This document shows positions 1 to 5,852 of a stretch of 8,241 nucleotides of DNA, in pieces (the first letter of the stretch is position 1; every line of letters starts with the position of its first letter). Made by a program: the position numbers and the translations under genes. The stretch spans positions 1-8,241 of the forward strand of contig VBLN01000078.1 in NCBI GenBank assembly GCA_005878685.1, in the 5' to 3' direction. The notes beneath the pieces are model-generated. The model was not told the origin of the DNA, did not search any database, and worked only from the letters and a program-made list of their open reading frames with translations. The DNA comes from Deltaproteobacteria bacterium. GTDB taxonomy: Bacteria > Desulfobacterota > Binatia > UBA9968.

Positions 1-36
1 CATCGAGCGCAGCTCGCGAGAAATCGGAGGTATTTT

Positions 37-768
37 ATGCTACTCACTCAATCTCAATTGAAAGCCTATAGAACCGCGTACAACAGTCTCCCCGACGACG
101 TGGATGCGGCATATGCAAAACTATTAAAAAATCCAGCACGCCTCAAAATTATCCGTGGTGCCCTGCGCATCATCAAGAAACACGATGCGAACGAGTTTCT
201 CGGGCTATTCCTTCTTCATCGTCATTTCGTCTGTGCTCCGGGAACGGTTTTCGTGGAGCGACGATACACACCGAAGAGGGGCCACGCGCCGGTTCTCGTC
301 ACTCAAGCAGAGCATATTTCGAAGGCTCCTCGGCGAGTCTCTGCCCATAGATTCTCAATTGTACGAGACGGCAAGGTTCAGCCTCTAGAGTTCACAACTG
401 ACGCGATCGCAGCTACGGCGTATAAGCAATTTGTTGTGGACGAGCGTCTCTCTCAGGAACTGGGCAACTATCTCGCGGCTAACGGTGCCTCTTCGGCCTT
501 AGGTGTTGGTATTTTCGTTCGAACAGGCACTATGGGAAAAGCCACAAGTGTTTTTCTAGAGGAGACAGATTTTGAAGACCGCTCGTCCGTCGTCCATGTG
601 CTCCCACGATTGCCCCACGAGGTCGGACGGGCAGTTCCAACACTATGGACATTCGGTGAGAACGCGTATGGATGTTGCACAGGACAGTGTGTTGCCTATT
701 GCAGCCATGGTTCCGGACTAGGATATTGTGGACACCGGAAGACCGGAGGACACATGGTTTGCGTGTAA
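37..768 (+). CDS. Unknown protein with Cys/His-rich C-terminal tail
   Basis: I do not recognise this 243-residue protein. The start is well supported: GGAGG at 26-30 lies six bases before the ATG. No signal peptide or membrane segment is evident. The body is a mixed, fairly basic sequence. It contains a Lys/Arg-rich helix-like stretch around residues 28-50 and several conserved-looking hydrophobic strands up to about residue 205. The last 31 residues are quite different: they hold six cysteines (213, 214, 218, 222, 231, 242) and three histidines (224, 233, 239) among glycines, which suggests a metal site or disulfide-rich tail (inference). It is the only plus-strand gene here and converges on the copper/redox cluster, so it is probably an independent unit. 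That the gene is real is fairly sure, from the ribosome binding site and long clean frame. Its function is unknown. Confidence 0.75.
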   Translation: MLLTQSQLKAYRTAYNSLPDDVDAAYAKLLKNPARLKIIRGALRIIKKHDANEFLGLFLLHRHFVCAPGTVFVERRYTPKRGHAPVLVTQAEHISKAPRRVSAHRFSIVRDGKVQPLEFTTDAIAATAYKQFVVDERLSQELGNYLAANGASSALGVGIFVRTGTMGKATSVFLEETDFEDRSSVVHVLPRLPHEVGRAVPTLWTFGENAYGCCTGQCVAYCSHGSGLGYCGHRKTGGHMVCV

Positions 769-835
769 CACTTCAGTGCCGCGTTGCGGAACAACCGCCC
801 CTCGCGTGGCGAGAGCGACTCCACCGAAGCGTTAC

Positions 836-1030
836 TTAATCATTCGCCGCTTCGGCGTTGCTGCGAATCCAGTCTTTGAGACCTTTCTCCTCTTCATCCT
901 TGTGCGCATGATGCACCTTGGCGTGCAGCCAGCCCAGCTCGACGACTTCATCTACGCTGCCGGAGATCGTTATGGTGCAGCCCTTTTCACTCGGATATTT
1001 TCTGCAGTCGACTTTAACCCGTTTCGCCAT
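836..1030 (-). CDS. Small DUF1059-like protein
   Basis: This is a 64-residue soluble protein. It has the layout I associate with the DUF1059 family: an N-terminal beta strand with Cys9, a second Cys18, a Gly-Ser-x-Asp-Glu-Val-Val helix start (24-30), and a His-rich helix (His36, 40, 41, 43). The family usually ends soon after a His-x3-His-type segment; here a charged tail of about 20 residues follows. DUF1059 proteins have no established function that I know of. The Cys and His residues could bind a metal, but that is inference. A good ribosome binding site (AAGGAGAAC) precedes the ATG by about eight bases. It follows queC on the same strand after 63 bases, so it may be the last gene of the cluster or have its own promoter; I see no convincing one. 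The family call is moderate and the gene itself likely. Confidence 0.7.
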   Translation of the reverse strand: MAKRVKVDCRKYPSEKGCTITISGSVDEVVELGWLHAKVHHAHKDEEEKGLKDWIRSNAEAAND

Positions 1031-1093
1031 AAAATGTTCTCCTTTCTTGTCGGTCTATGCGTTACATCTTCTAGCTATTTTATCTGGCATACT

Positions 1094-1741
1094 TTATGGG
1101 GGTCTTAGCTGGCAGCTATCACAGCGGCCGCAAGCCAGTCCCTCCGGCGTGGGATCATAGCAGCTCCACGTGAGAGCATAGTCGACCCCGAGATCGAGCC
1201 CTTTTTTAATGATCTCGGCCTTTGTCATTCGAATCAGCGGGGCGTGGATCTTTATTTGGGACTTTCCTTCCACGCAAGCTTTGGTAGCAAGGTTGGCCAT
1301 CTTTTCAAAGGCCCGGATATATTCCTCGCGGCAGTCAGGATAGCCGCTGTAGTCGAGCTGGTTGGCGCCGAAGAAGATATCTTCGGCCCCGAGTTTTTCT
1401 GCCAGGGCGAGAGCGAAAGAGAGAAAGATCGTGTTCCGAGCTGGCACATAGGTCGTCGGAATGCCCTGTGAAATTTCCTGAGGGCTTCGCCCCTTGGGCA
1501 CTTCGATCTCATCGGTCAGGGCGGAGCCGCCGATGGCTCTCAGATCAAAATCGATGATCCTATGATCTTCGACTCTGAAAAATGCCGCTACTTGCCTTGC
1601 GGCTTCGATTTCGCGCTGGTGTCGCTGGCCGTAACGGAAGGTTAAAGCCGAGACTCTGTATTCTTCTCCCTTGGCAATAGCCAAGGCGGTGGAAGAGTCC
1701 ACCCCGCCGCTTGAAAGGACAACCGCTTTCTTGCCCGTCAT
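1094..1741 (-). CDS. queC: 7-cyano-7-deazaguanine synthase QueC
   Basis: QueC converts 7-carboxy-7-deazaguanine to 7-cyano-7-deazaguanine (preQ0) with ATP and ammonia, in the cytoplasm. It serves queuosine in tRNA and other deazapurines. The PP-loop SGGVDS is at residues 11-16. Further family signatures are the FRYGQRH segment near 36-42, [12 protein letters not shown] near 98-109 and the DYSGYPDCR segment. The zinc-binding cysteines are all present: Cys194, and Cys204, Cys207 and Cys210 in a CGRCDSC cluster. At 215 residues it is slightly short. After the last cysteine it reads QLRPP and stops, whereas relatives normally run on about ten residues with an LRxKGF-type tail; I saw no frameshift that would restore one. 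The ATG lacks a clear ribosome binding site and lies 12 bases after the full-length rhodanese frame, which suggests translational coupling. No other queuosine gene is visible here. Confidence 0.93.
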   Translation of the reverse strand: MTGKKAVVLSSGGVDSSTALAIAKGEEYRVSALTFRYGQRHQREIEAARQVAAFFRVEDHRIIDFDLRAIGGSALTDEIEVPKGRSPQEISQGIPTTYVPARNTIFLSFALALAEKLGAEDIFFGANQLDYSGYPDCREEYIRAFEKMANLATKACVEGKSQIKIHAPLIRMTKAEIIKKGLDLGVDYALTWSCYDPTPEGLACGRCDSCQLRPP

Positions 1742-1753
1742 GAGTTGAAGGGA

Positions 1754-2221
1754 CTACTTCACCTGGCTCCCCTCTACCGGGTAACGCTTCTCGATCCACC
1801 CGGGAAAGCCTTCATAAAGCACCTTCATGTTGCGATGGCCTTTTTGATAGAGGATGCCATAGGCCAGACTGGCCAGGTGATGTGGGCAAGCTCAATATAA
1901 GACGATCAACTGGTTCTTTGGAAATTCAGTCAGACGGTTGGGAACATCATCCAACGGGATGGAGATGGAGCCCTTAATATGGCCCTCGCTATATTCCTCT
2001 TTGGTGCGCACATCGACGATCAATGGTTTCTTCCCGGACGTGATTTCGTCGGTGAGTTGGCTTAGATAAATAAAGTCAGGAACCACGCCTTTGGGCAATT
2101 GTTGCTGCGCGTATTTCGGATATTTGCTGGGATCGGCGCGGATTTCACTATGCTGATAGGCAAATCCCAGAAGCAGAACCGCAACGCCGATAACCATTTT
2201 TCTGCTAGGACAATATTTCAT
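1754..2221 (-). CDS. Membrane-anchored rhodanese, in-frame TGA at catalytic Cys (candidate selenoprotein)
   Basis: This is a single-domain rhodanese (sulfurtransferase fold), 155 residues if the TGA at 1892-1894 is read through. An N-terminal hydrophobic segment (about 9-21) predicts export or membrane anchoring. The rhodanese domain runs from about residue 48, with DVRTKEEYSEGHI (70-82) as the usual CH2A motif. At residue 110 the frame has TGA exactly where the catalytic Cys belongs: LIVLY, then TGA, then ACPHHLAS, matching the common YCxCP active-site loop. The frame then continues for 45 sense codons with the expected GHRNMKVLYEGFPGWIEKRYPVE ending in pieces (for example EGFPGW, 136-141) and stops at TAG. 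I therefore read it as selenocysteine, with Cys112 as a possible selenenylsulfide partner (inference). The alternative is a recent nonsense mutation. Its ATG overlaps the VKOR stop (ATGA). Truncation at the TGA would leave 109 residues with no active site. Confidence 0.8.
1855..1894 (-). promoter_or_regulatory. Candidate bSECIS recoding element
   Basis: The TGA codon occupies 1892-1894. Downstream on the minus strand, GGCCA (1870-1874) pairs perfectly with UGGCC (1862-1866) around a three-base GUC loop (1867-1869). A second short stem, UGCC (1885-1888) with GGCA (1855-1858), can close the structure below it. Bacterial SECIS elements lie immediately after the UGA, with a short upper stem and a G at the start of the apical loop. 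Here the loop begins 23 bases after the UGA, inside the range I know for such elements. The E. coli fdhF element likewise has a GGUC loop. The fit is by eye; no folding energy was computed, and a five-base GC-rich stem can arise by chance. Confidence 0.5.
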
Positions 2222-3096
2222 GGTAGCGCTCCTTTAAATCCGCTGTATCGTGCCAACTCTTCCGGACTCTGGACGCCTACATAGCGTTGTCCGTTAATGA
2301 TCCAAGTCGGATAAGTCTCAATGCGCGAGGCCTCGCAAACCGAGGCTTGGCGCGTGTTGGGGCCGAGCGGGCTGCATTCGATATAGGGCAAGCGGCTGGC
2401 GGAAGAGCCAAATATTCGCTTTTGTTCAAGACAATGGGGGCACCAGTAGGCGCCGTAGAATTTGGCCTCGGTCCTGGCCAAATTCTCTGCCAAAGCCCGA
2501 AGCTGAGGATCTTCCGGCCCCAATGACCTGCCCCATATCCCGGCGTAATGGAGGTGGAGGGCGAGGACAACAACAGCTCCAGCAGTCAGAGTCTTCGCCA
2601 ACCACGATGGCCAAGAAAATTTTGATAGATCCACCGGCCGTTGGAAAACAACGGTCACTAAGATGACCGAGAACAGCGCAGCAGACGTGAGGCAATAGGG
2701 ACAGGCTGCATTGAGTTCTATAAGCGAAACCGAAGTCAGGTAGCCGCTGTATAAGACGCCAAAGAGGGCAACGATCCACGCGAGCTTCCAATGCGCGTCA
2801 ACGCGTTTGATCCAAGCTATTGCCGCCAGGCTCGAGTAGGCCAGGAATCCCCAGAGCGAGGTCGGCAGGCCGAAAAGCTCTGACCAACGGCTGCTCAAGA
2901 CGACATCACACCCGCTCCCCGCAGCGCAGCCCGCAAGCGCTTGACCCTTCCAAGTCGTGATCGTCAGGTAAGCGGTGAGCCCCATTCCGACGAGCGCCAA
3001 GCCAAACAGCGGCCAATTGGGAACAACTCTGACTGGGATCTGCTGGCTCGCTTGCTTCTTACCTGCACTCTTCTTTCTGGCTGGTTTAGCCATCAT
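2218..3096 (-). CDS. VKOR-thioredoxin fusion (disulfide-bond forming)
   Basis: This 292-residue protein is a vitamin K epoxide reductase homologue fused to an extracytoplasmic thioredoxin-like domain. It does the job of DsbB plus DsbA, oxidising substrate thiols and passing electrons to quinone. After a Lys-rich cytoplasmic N-terminus, membrane segments lie near 28-47, 80-97, 104-122, 136-152 and 168-185. The VKOR loop cysteines are Cys57 and Cys63, and the quinone-side active site is CPYC (132-135). The thioredoxin domain carries WCPHC (218-222), two further cysteines (241, 254) and the cis-proline segment YPTWIING (262-269). All key residues are intact, and the length suits VKOR-Trx fusions known from cyanobacteria and plants. 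The first codon overlaps the upstream SCO stop (TAATG), and the second Met is an equally possible start. Its stop overlaps the rhodanese start. Likely partners are the SCO and Cox11-like cysteines encoded beside it (inference). Confidence 0.93.
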   Translation of the reverse strand: MMAKPARKKSAGKKQASQQIPVRVVPNWPLFGLALVGMGLTAYLTITTWKGQALAGCAAGSGCDVVLSSRWSELFGLPTSLWGFLAYSSLAAIAWIKRVDAHWKLAWIVALFGVLYSGYLTSVSLIELNAACPYCLTSAALFSVILVTVVFQRPVDLSKFSWPSWLAKTLTAGAVVVLALHLHYAGIWGRSLGPEDPQLRALAENLARTEAKFYGAYWCPHCLEQKRIFGSSASRLPYIECSPLGPNTRQASVCEASRIETYPTWIINGQRYVGVQSPEELARYSGFKGALP

Positions 3097-3746
3097 TAGC
3101 CTCGAAGCAATGTCTTTAAGTCGCGCCTCAGCCGCTTCCGAGCCTCACCATCACTGCTCTCGTAGTAACCGCGGATCTGTCCTTTGCCATCGATCAAGAC
3201 AAACCGTGAGCTGTGAAGCACGACATCGGCCTCTTCTCCTCTTTTATCCGAAGCGGGCACCGCGCTCAAGTGGAAGCCTTCTTGGGCCAGACGGTAGATC
3301 TCTTTCTTTTCTCCCGTCAAAAAGAGCCAGCGGTGAGGATCTGCCTTAAAGCGATCGGCGTATCTTGCCAGAACTTCCGGCACGTCATGTTCTGGATCCA
3401 CAGAGATGGAAACAAATGCGAGATCGGAGCTATCTGCCATCTCAGTCTGTAGCTTCGCCATCTCGGCGCTCTGGAGCGGACAGCTGTCTTTGCAGTCGGT
3501 ATAAAAAAAATCGGCAACCCAGATCTTGCCTTGGAGGTCTGATAATTTGATTTGCCTCCCGCTTCGTTCGGTGAGCGAAAAGTCCGGGACTGTGCCGAAG
3601 GATCGTAATCCCTCGAGCGGCCTCTCGTCCCATCCTCCTTGTCTCGGCCACACTGTTAGCCGGCTCCACGCTAGCGCGGCTAAGACTGCTGCCAGCACGA
3701 TCAGCAGCGCGCCCCACAAAAAGTGCTGTACCCTCAGGTTGCCCAT
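3096..3746 (-). CDS. SCO1/SenC family copper chaperone A
   Basis: This is a 216-residue membrane-anchored thioredoxin-fold protein of the SCO1/SenC/PrrC family, which helps mature the CuA centre of cytochrome c oxidase as a copper chaperone or thiol reductase. One N-terminal membrane segment spans about residues 10-29. The SCO domain starts near PDFSLTE (54-60). The copper ligands are in place: Cys85 and Cys89 in DCKDSCP, and His178 in VVLHSSRFVLID. The SISVDPEHD segment (113-121) is also typical. It starts two bases after the DUF4382-like stop with only a weak GGGA upstream, so it is probably translationally coupled. Its stop overlaps the VKOR start by one base. It shares the fold but not close identity with the second SCO gene at 4317-4934, so this is not a recent duplication. 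Confidence 0.93.
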   Translation of the reverse strand: MGNLRVQHFLWGALLIVLAAVLAALAWSRLTVWPRQGGWDERPLEGLRSFGTVPDFSLTERSGRQIKLSDLQGKIWVADFFYTDCKDSCPLQSAEMAKLQTEMADSSDLAFVSISVDPEHDVPEVLARYADRFKADPHRWLFLTGEKKEIYRLAQEGFHLSAVPASDKRGEEADVVLHSSRFVLIDGKGQIRGYYESSDGEARKRLRRDLKTLLRG

Positions 3747-3748
3747 CG

Positions 3749-4294
3749 CTATCCCGGCGGTATCTTTTCTACCAGTTTTCCGTTGCTGTAAAGTTCGTAG
3801 CCTTGCAATTGTAGCTCGTAGCCTCGCGGCGGATGGTCGCTCATGTCTACAACTGTGAGGTCGAGAACAATGAGAGTCGCCTGTTTCGCTGCCACTGAAA
3901 AGGATAACTTAATGGGTCCGACGAGATTTTTGATTGCGGTTCTGTCTTCGCCCTTTTTGAGGATGCCTTCTACCCCCTTGAGTTTAAGGTGGATGGCCTC
4001 AAAGGACCCCGAAGCTATCTCGCCTTTGAAAATCGTCGCCGAACGATTGCCAACATATCTTGTCAGGTCGACTCTCTCTGCCGTGGGCTTTAACTCTTTC
4101 CAGCCCGTCTGCCAAAACTTTAACCCGCTTTTGGGGCTCACCAGAACCGTCTCTAAGATAATCTCTAACTTGGAGAAGTCGTCTATCGCATCGCGATGGT
4201 CTTTAACTCGGATCTCCAGCGCGCCGCCATCGCGTGGTTGGGCCAATGTCGTCTGCCCTGAGAGCAATATAAGGAATAAGATCAGGTAGAGCAT
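3749..4294 (-). CDS. Secreted DUF4382-like protein
   Basis: This is a 181-residue exported protein. I start it at 4294 because a signal peptide follows directly (MLYLILFLILLSGQTTLAQ) and AAGGGAGG stands just before it. An upstream in-frame ATG at 4342 would bury the signal peptide behind 16 residues and overlap the SCO gene. The mature part resembles the DUF4382 domain: a strand with a charged 'KDHRD' turn (31-35), 'WKELKP' (65-70), DLTRYVG (76-82), then a GEIASGSFEAIHLKLKGV-type segment (91-108) and a VLDLTVVD strand (143-150). No cysteines are present, and no obvious metal motif beyond scattered His residues. The family has no firm function that I know of. Its place between two SCO genes, with gaps of 22 and 2 bases, suggests an accessory role in oxidase or copper-protein assembly (inference). 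Confidence 0.75.
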   Translation of the reverse strand: MLYLILFLILLSGQTTLAQPRDGGALEIRVKDHRDAIDDFSKLEIILETVLVSPKSGLKFWQTGWKELKPTAERVDLTRYVGNRSATIFKGEIASGSFEAIHLKLKGVEGILKKGEDRTAIKNLVGPIKLSFSVAAKQATLIVLDLTVVDMSDHPPRGYELQLQGYELYSNGKLVEKIPPG

Positions 4295-4297
4295 CAA

Positions 4298-4305
4298 CCT
4301 CCCTT
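4298..4305 (-). promoter_or_regulatory. Ribosome binding site fixing the DUF4382-like start
   Basis: AAGGGAGG on the minus strand lies three bases before the ATG at 4292-4294. The spacing is shorter than usual. It still favours this start over the in-frame ATG at 4340-4342, which has no such sequence and lies inside the preceding SCO gene. Confidence 0.5.
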
Positions 4306-4316
4306 CGATAAGCTGC

Positions 4317-4934
4317 TCAGGGTGGTGAGTCAGTCGAACCACCGGCTGCCAGCATCGCGATGTCCTTCAGCACCTCTTTTTCTTGCCACGTATCGCCATA
4401 GTAGTTAATTCGCTGCATTCCATCGCGATCAATGAGAGTTGTGAGCCCGGTGTGTTGAATCTGACCGTTGCTTAGCCTTTTTACCTTGACGCCAAACGCG
4501 TCCCATACTTTTGACAAATTCTTTTTGTCCCCGGTTAAGAAAGCCCAGGAGCGAAGATCGGCCCTGTAGCTCCCACCGTAGGACTTAAGAACGACTGGTT
4601 TGTCCGTGTCAGGATCCGTAGTGATACTGAGGAGAAAATAGCCGGTTTGTTTCTCCGCCTCCAACTGTTGCTGGATATGGGTCAGCTTGGCCGTGAGCAG
4701 CGGGCATAAGTCTGGGCAGGTGGTAAAGATAAACGTTACCAGCACGACCTTTCCCCGAAGATTCGCGAAACGAAAACTTCTGCCATCCTGATCCGTAAGA
4801 GTAAAGTCTGGGACGTTGGTCTTGACGACCTTTCGTCCTGCTTCGGTCCTCTTGGGTGGCCCAGGAAAGTGGGAAAAGGCCGGCGCGGTCAAGAGGGTCG
4901 CAAAGAACAGGGCGAGAAAAAGTCTAAGGAACAT
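4317..4934 (-). CDS. SCO1/SenC family copper chaperone B
   Basis: This is a 205-residue SCO-family protein. I start it at 4934, giving a clear signal peptide or anchor (residues 1-20, FLRLFLALFFATLLTAPAF). The frame stays open upstream to 5063, but that extension is only the preceding gene read in another frame. The domain begins at VPDFTLTDQDG (41-51). The copper ligands are Cys73 and Cys77 (TTCPDLCP) and His161 (QHTGLTTLID). SITTDPDTD (103-111) is the usual strand-loop. The start lies 11 bases inside the end of the Cox11-like gene and has no ribosome binding site of its own, so translation is probably coupled. Unlike SCO A, the mature protein may be released or held only by an uncleaved signal. 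Two different SCO proteins in one operon may divide copper delivery and thiol reduction between them (inference). Confidence 0.93.
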   Translation of the reverse strand: MFLRLFLALFFATLLTAPAFSHFPGPPKRTEAGRKVVKTNVPDFTLTDQDGRSFRFANLRGKVVLVTFIFTTCPDLCPLLTAKLTHIQQQLEAEKQTGYFLLSITTDPDTDKPVVLKSYGGSYRADLRSWAFLTGDKKNLSKVWDAFGVKVKRLSNGQIQHTGLTTLIDRDGMQRINYYGDTWQEKEVLKDIAMLAAGGSTDSPP

Positions 4935-5817
4935 TGGTGAACTCGTAGGTAACGGCGATTTGTTTTGTCCCGTCCGGAAGATCTCCCCGGACCAGGTAGG
5001 TGGAAGAGTACTCCTGTTCCTCGCGCGGCAGCAGCTTCGTCGGTAACAGAAGGCCACATTCAACCAGATCGAGGTACTCCGTCATATCCTTGGGCTCGAC
5101 CCGATGAAGGCTTTTCATGAAGACCTCCCGGTTGGAGAGGTTTTTAATTCGCAGGCGAACATTGAAGAGTTCATCCTGGCGACTAATGAACTCTCGCTGG
5201 TCCCAGCTGACTTCGAGCGGCAAGGCGTCATTCACTCGCGCTTCAAAGCTTAGCCGTATCCCAGCCGCCCAATTCAGAAAGAGTCTCCAGCCTCCACTTT
5301 CCTTTACCAGATCAAAATCCTGCTCCCCCTCGATCACGGGAATACGCCCCTCCATAGACCATTGATCAAGCTTTTGCAGGAGCGCCCTCTGCTCTTTTGT
5401 CGAAAGAGCGTTGAGGCGCTCCTCATCCCAGTCTAAGAGAGGGCCTGAAAGCTTGTTCGCGTCCGGGAGCTTGAGTTTTAACTTGATGTGGGCGCGTTCC
5501 CCGATGGTTTTCTCTTCGATCGGAGTCGCTTGAATCCAGCCGGCGAGCTTGTTTCCGACCTCAAGCGTGAAACCGTCGAAGGTGCCCCGTTCTCTTACGT
5601 AGGTTTTCTCATCCTTCAGCCGGCGGTCCTCAGAAGAGATCAGGCGGTAGGCCTGTCTAAAGTCGCGGGCGTAGGCGGCCTTGAGATAGTCGACGAGGAT
5701 CTCGACCGGGCCCGATGCCGCGCTGCGCCGCTCGGCCACGAGCAAATAGGCGGGCGGTAAGATGAGCAGCAGCGCGGAGGCGACAAGGAGAAAGAGATTT
5801 CTACCGCCGGGGCGCAT
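4924..5817 (-). CDS. Membrane-anchored protein with Cox11-like C-terminal domain
   Basis: This 297-residue protein has three parts. Residues 8-28 form an N-terminal membrane segment. Residues about 35-185 look like an NTF2/DUF4878-like domain (VEILVDYLKAAYARDFRQAY, then a GGWRLFLNW ending). Residues about 200-297 resemble the C-terminal half of Cox11/CtaG, the chaperone that inserts CuB into cytochrome c oxidase. The match is by pattern: a strand plus 'KNLSNREVFMKSLHRVEPKDMTEY', then VECGLLLPTKLLPREE, then a final IAVTYEF, against the Cox11 order of N-x-S, V-x-P, CFCF-x-x-Q-x-L-x-PGE and ITLSYTF. The CFCF copper motif is reduced to a single Cys254. GAGAGGAAAT six to eight bases upstream supports the start. 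It overlaps SCO B, which fits an oxidase-assembly role. The Cox11 resemblance is my reading and could be a generic beta-sandwich similarity. Confidence 0.7.
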   Translation of the reverse strand: MRPGGRNLFLLVASALLLILPPAYLLVAERRSAASGPVEILVDYLKAAYARDFRQAYRLISSEDRRLKDEKTYVRERGTFDGFTLEVGNKLAGWIQATPIEEKTIGERAHIKLKLKLPDANKLSGPLLDWDEERLNALSTKEQRALLQKLDQWSMEGRIPVIEGEQDFDLVKESGGWRLFLNWAAGIRLSFEARVNDALPLEVSWDQREFISRQDELFNVRLRIKNLSNREVFMKSLHRVEPKDMTEYLDLVECGLLLPTKLLPREEQEYSSTYLVRGDLPDGTKQIAVTYEFTNVP

Positions 5818-5852
5818 CTATTTCCTCTCACGTGCAACTTCGGTCTGAGCGG

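Noticed and set aside
779..813. Two small hairpins (CCGC-GTT-GCGG and CTCGC-GTG-GCGAG) in the convergent gap
   Set aside because: They sit where a bidirectional terminator would be expected, but the stems are only 4-5 bp and no T tract follows on either strand.
845..857. Hairpin CGCCG-CTT-CGGCG near the end of the DUF1059-like gene
   Set aside because: It lies inside the coding sequence (Ala/Glu codons) and has no T tract; chance pairing in GC-rich codons is enough.
728..1160. Open frames on the plus strand across the gap, the DUF1059-like gene and the queC end
   Set aside because: They lack ribosome binding sites and recognisable domains and overlap better-supported minus-strand genes.
1892..1894. 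TGA in the rhodanese as a simple pseudogene stop or as genome-wide TGA reassignment
   Set aside because: Three other genes here end naturally at TGA, so reassignment is unlikely. The stop falls exactly on the catalytic codon and nothing else in the frame is damaged, so decay is less likely than selenocysteine, though it is not excluded.
4935..5063. N-terminal extension of SCO B with extra cysteines
   Set aside because: It is the alternative frame of the Cox11-like gene. The Met at 4934 is followed directly by a good signal peptide.
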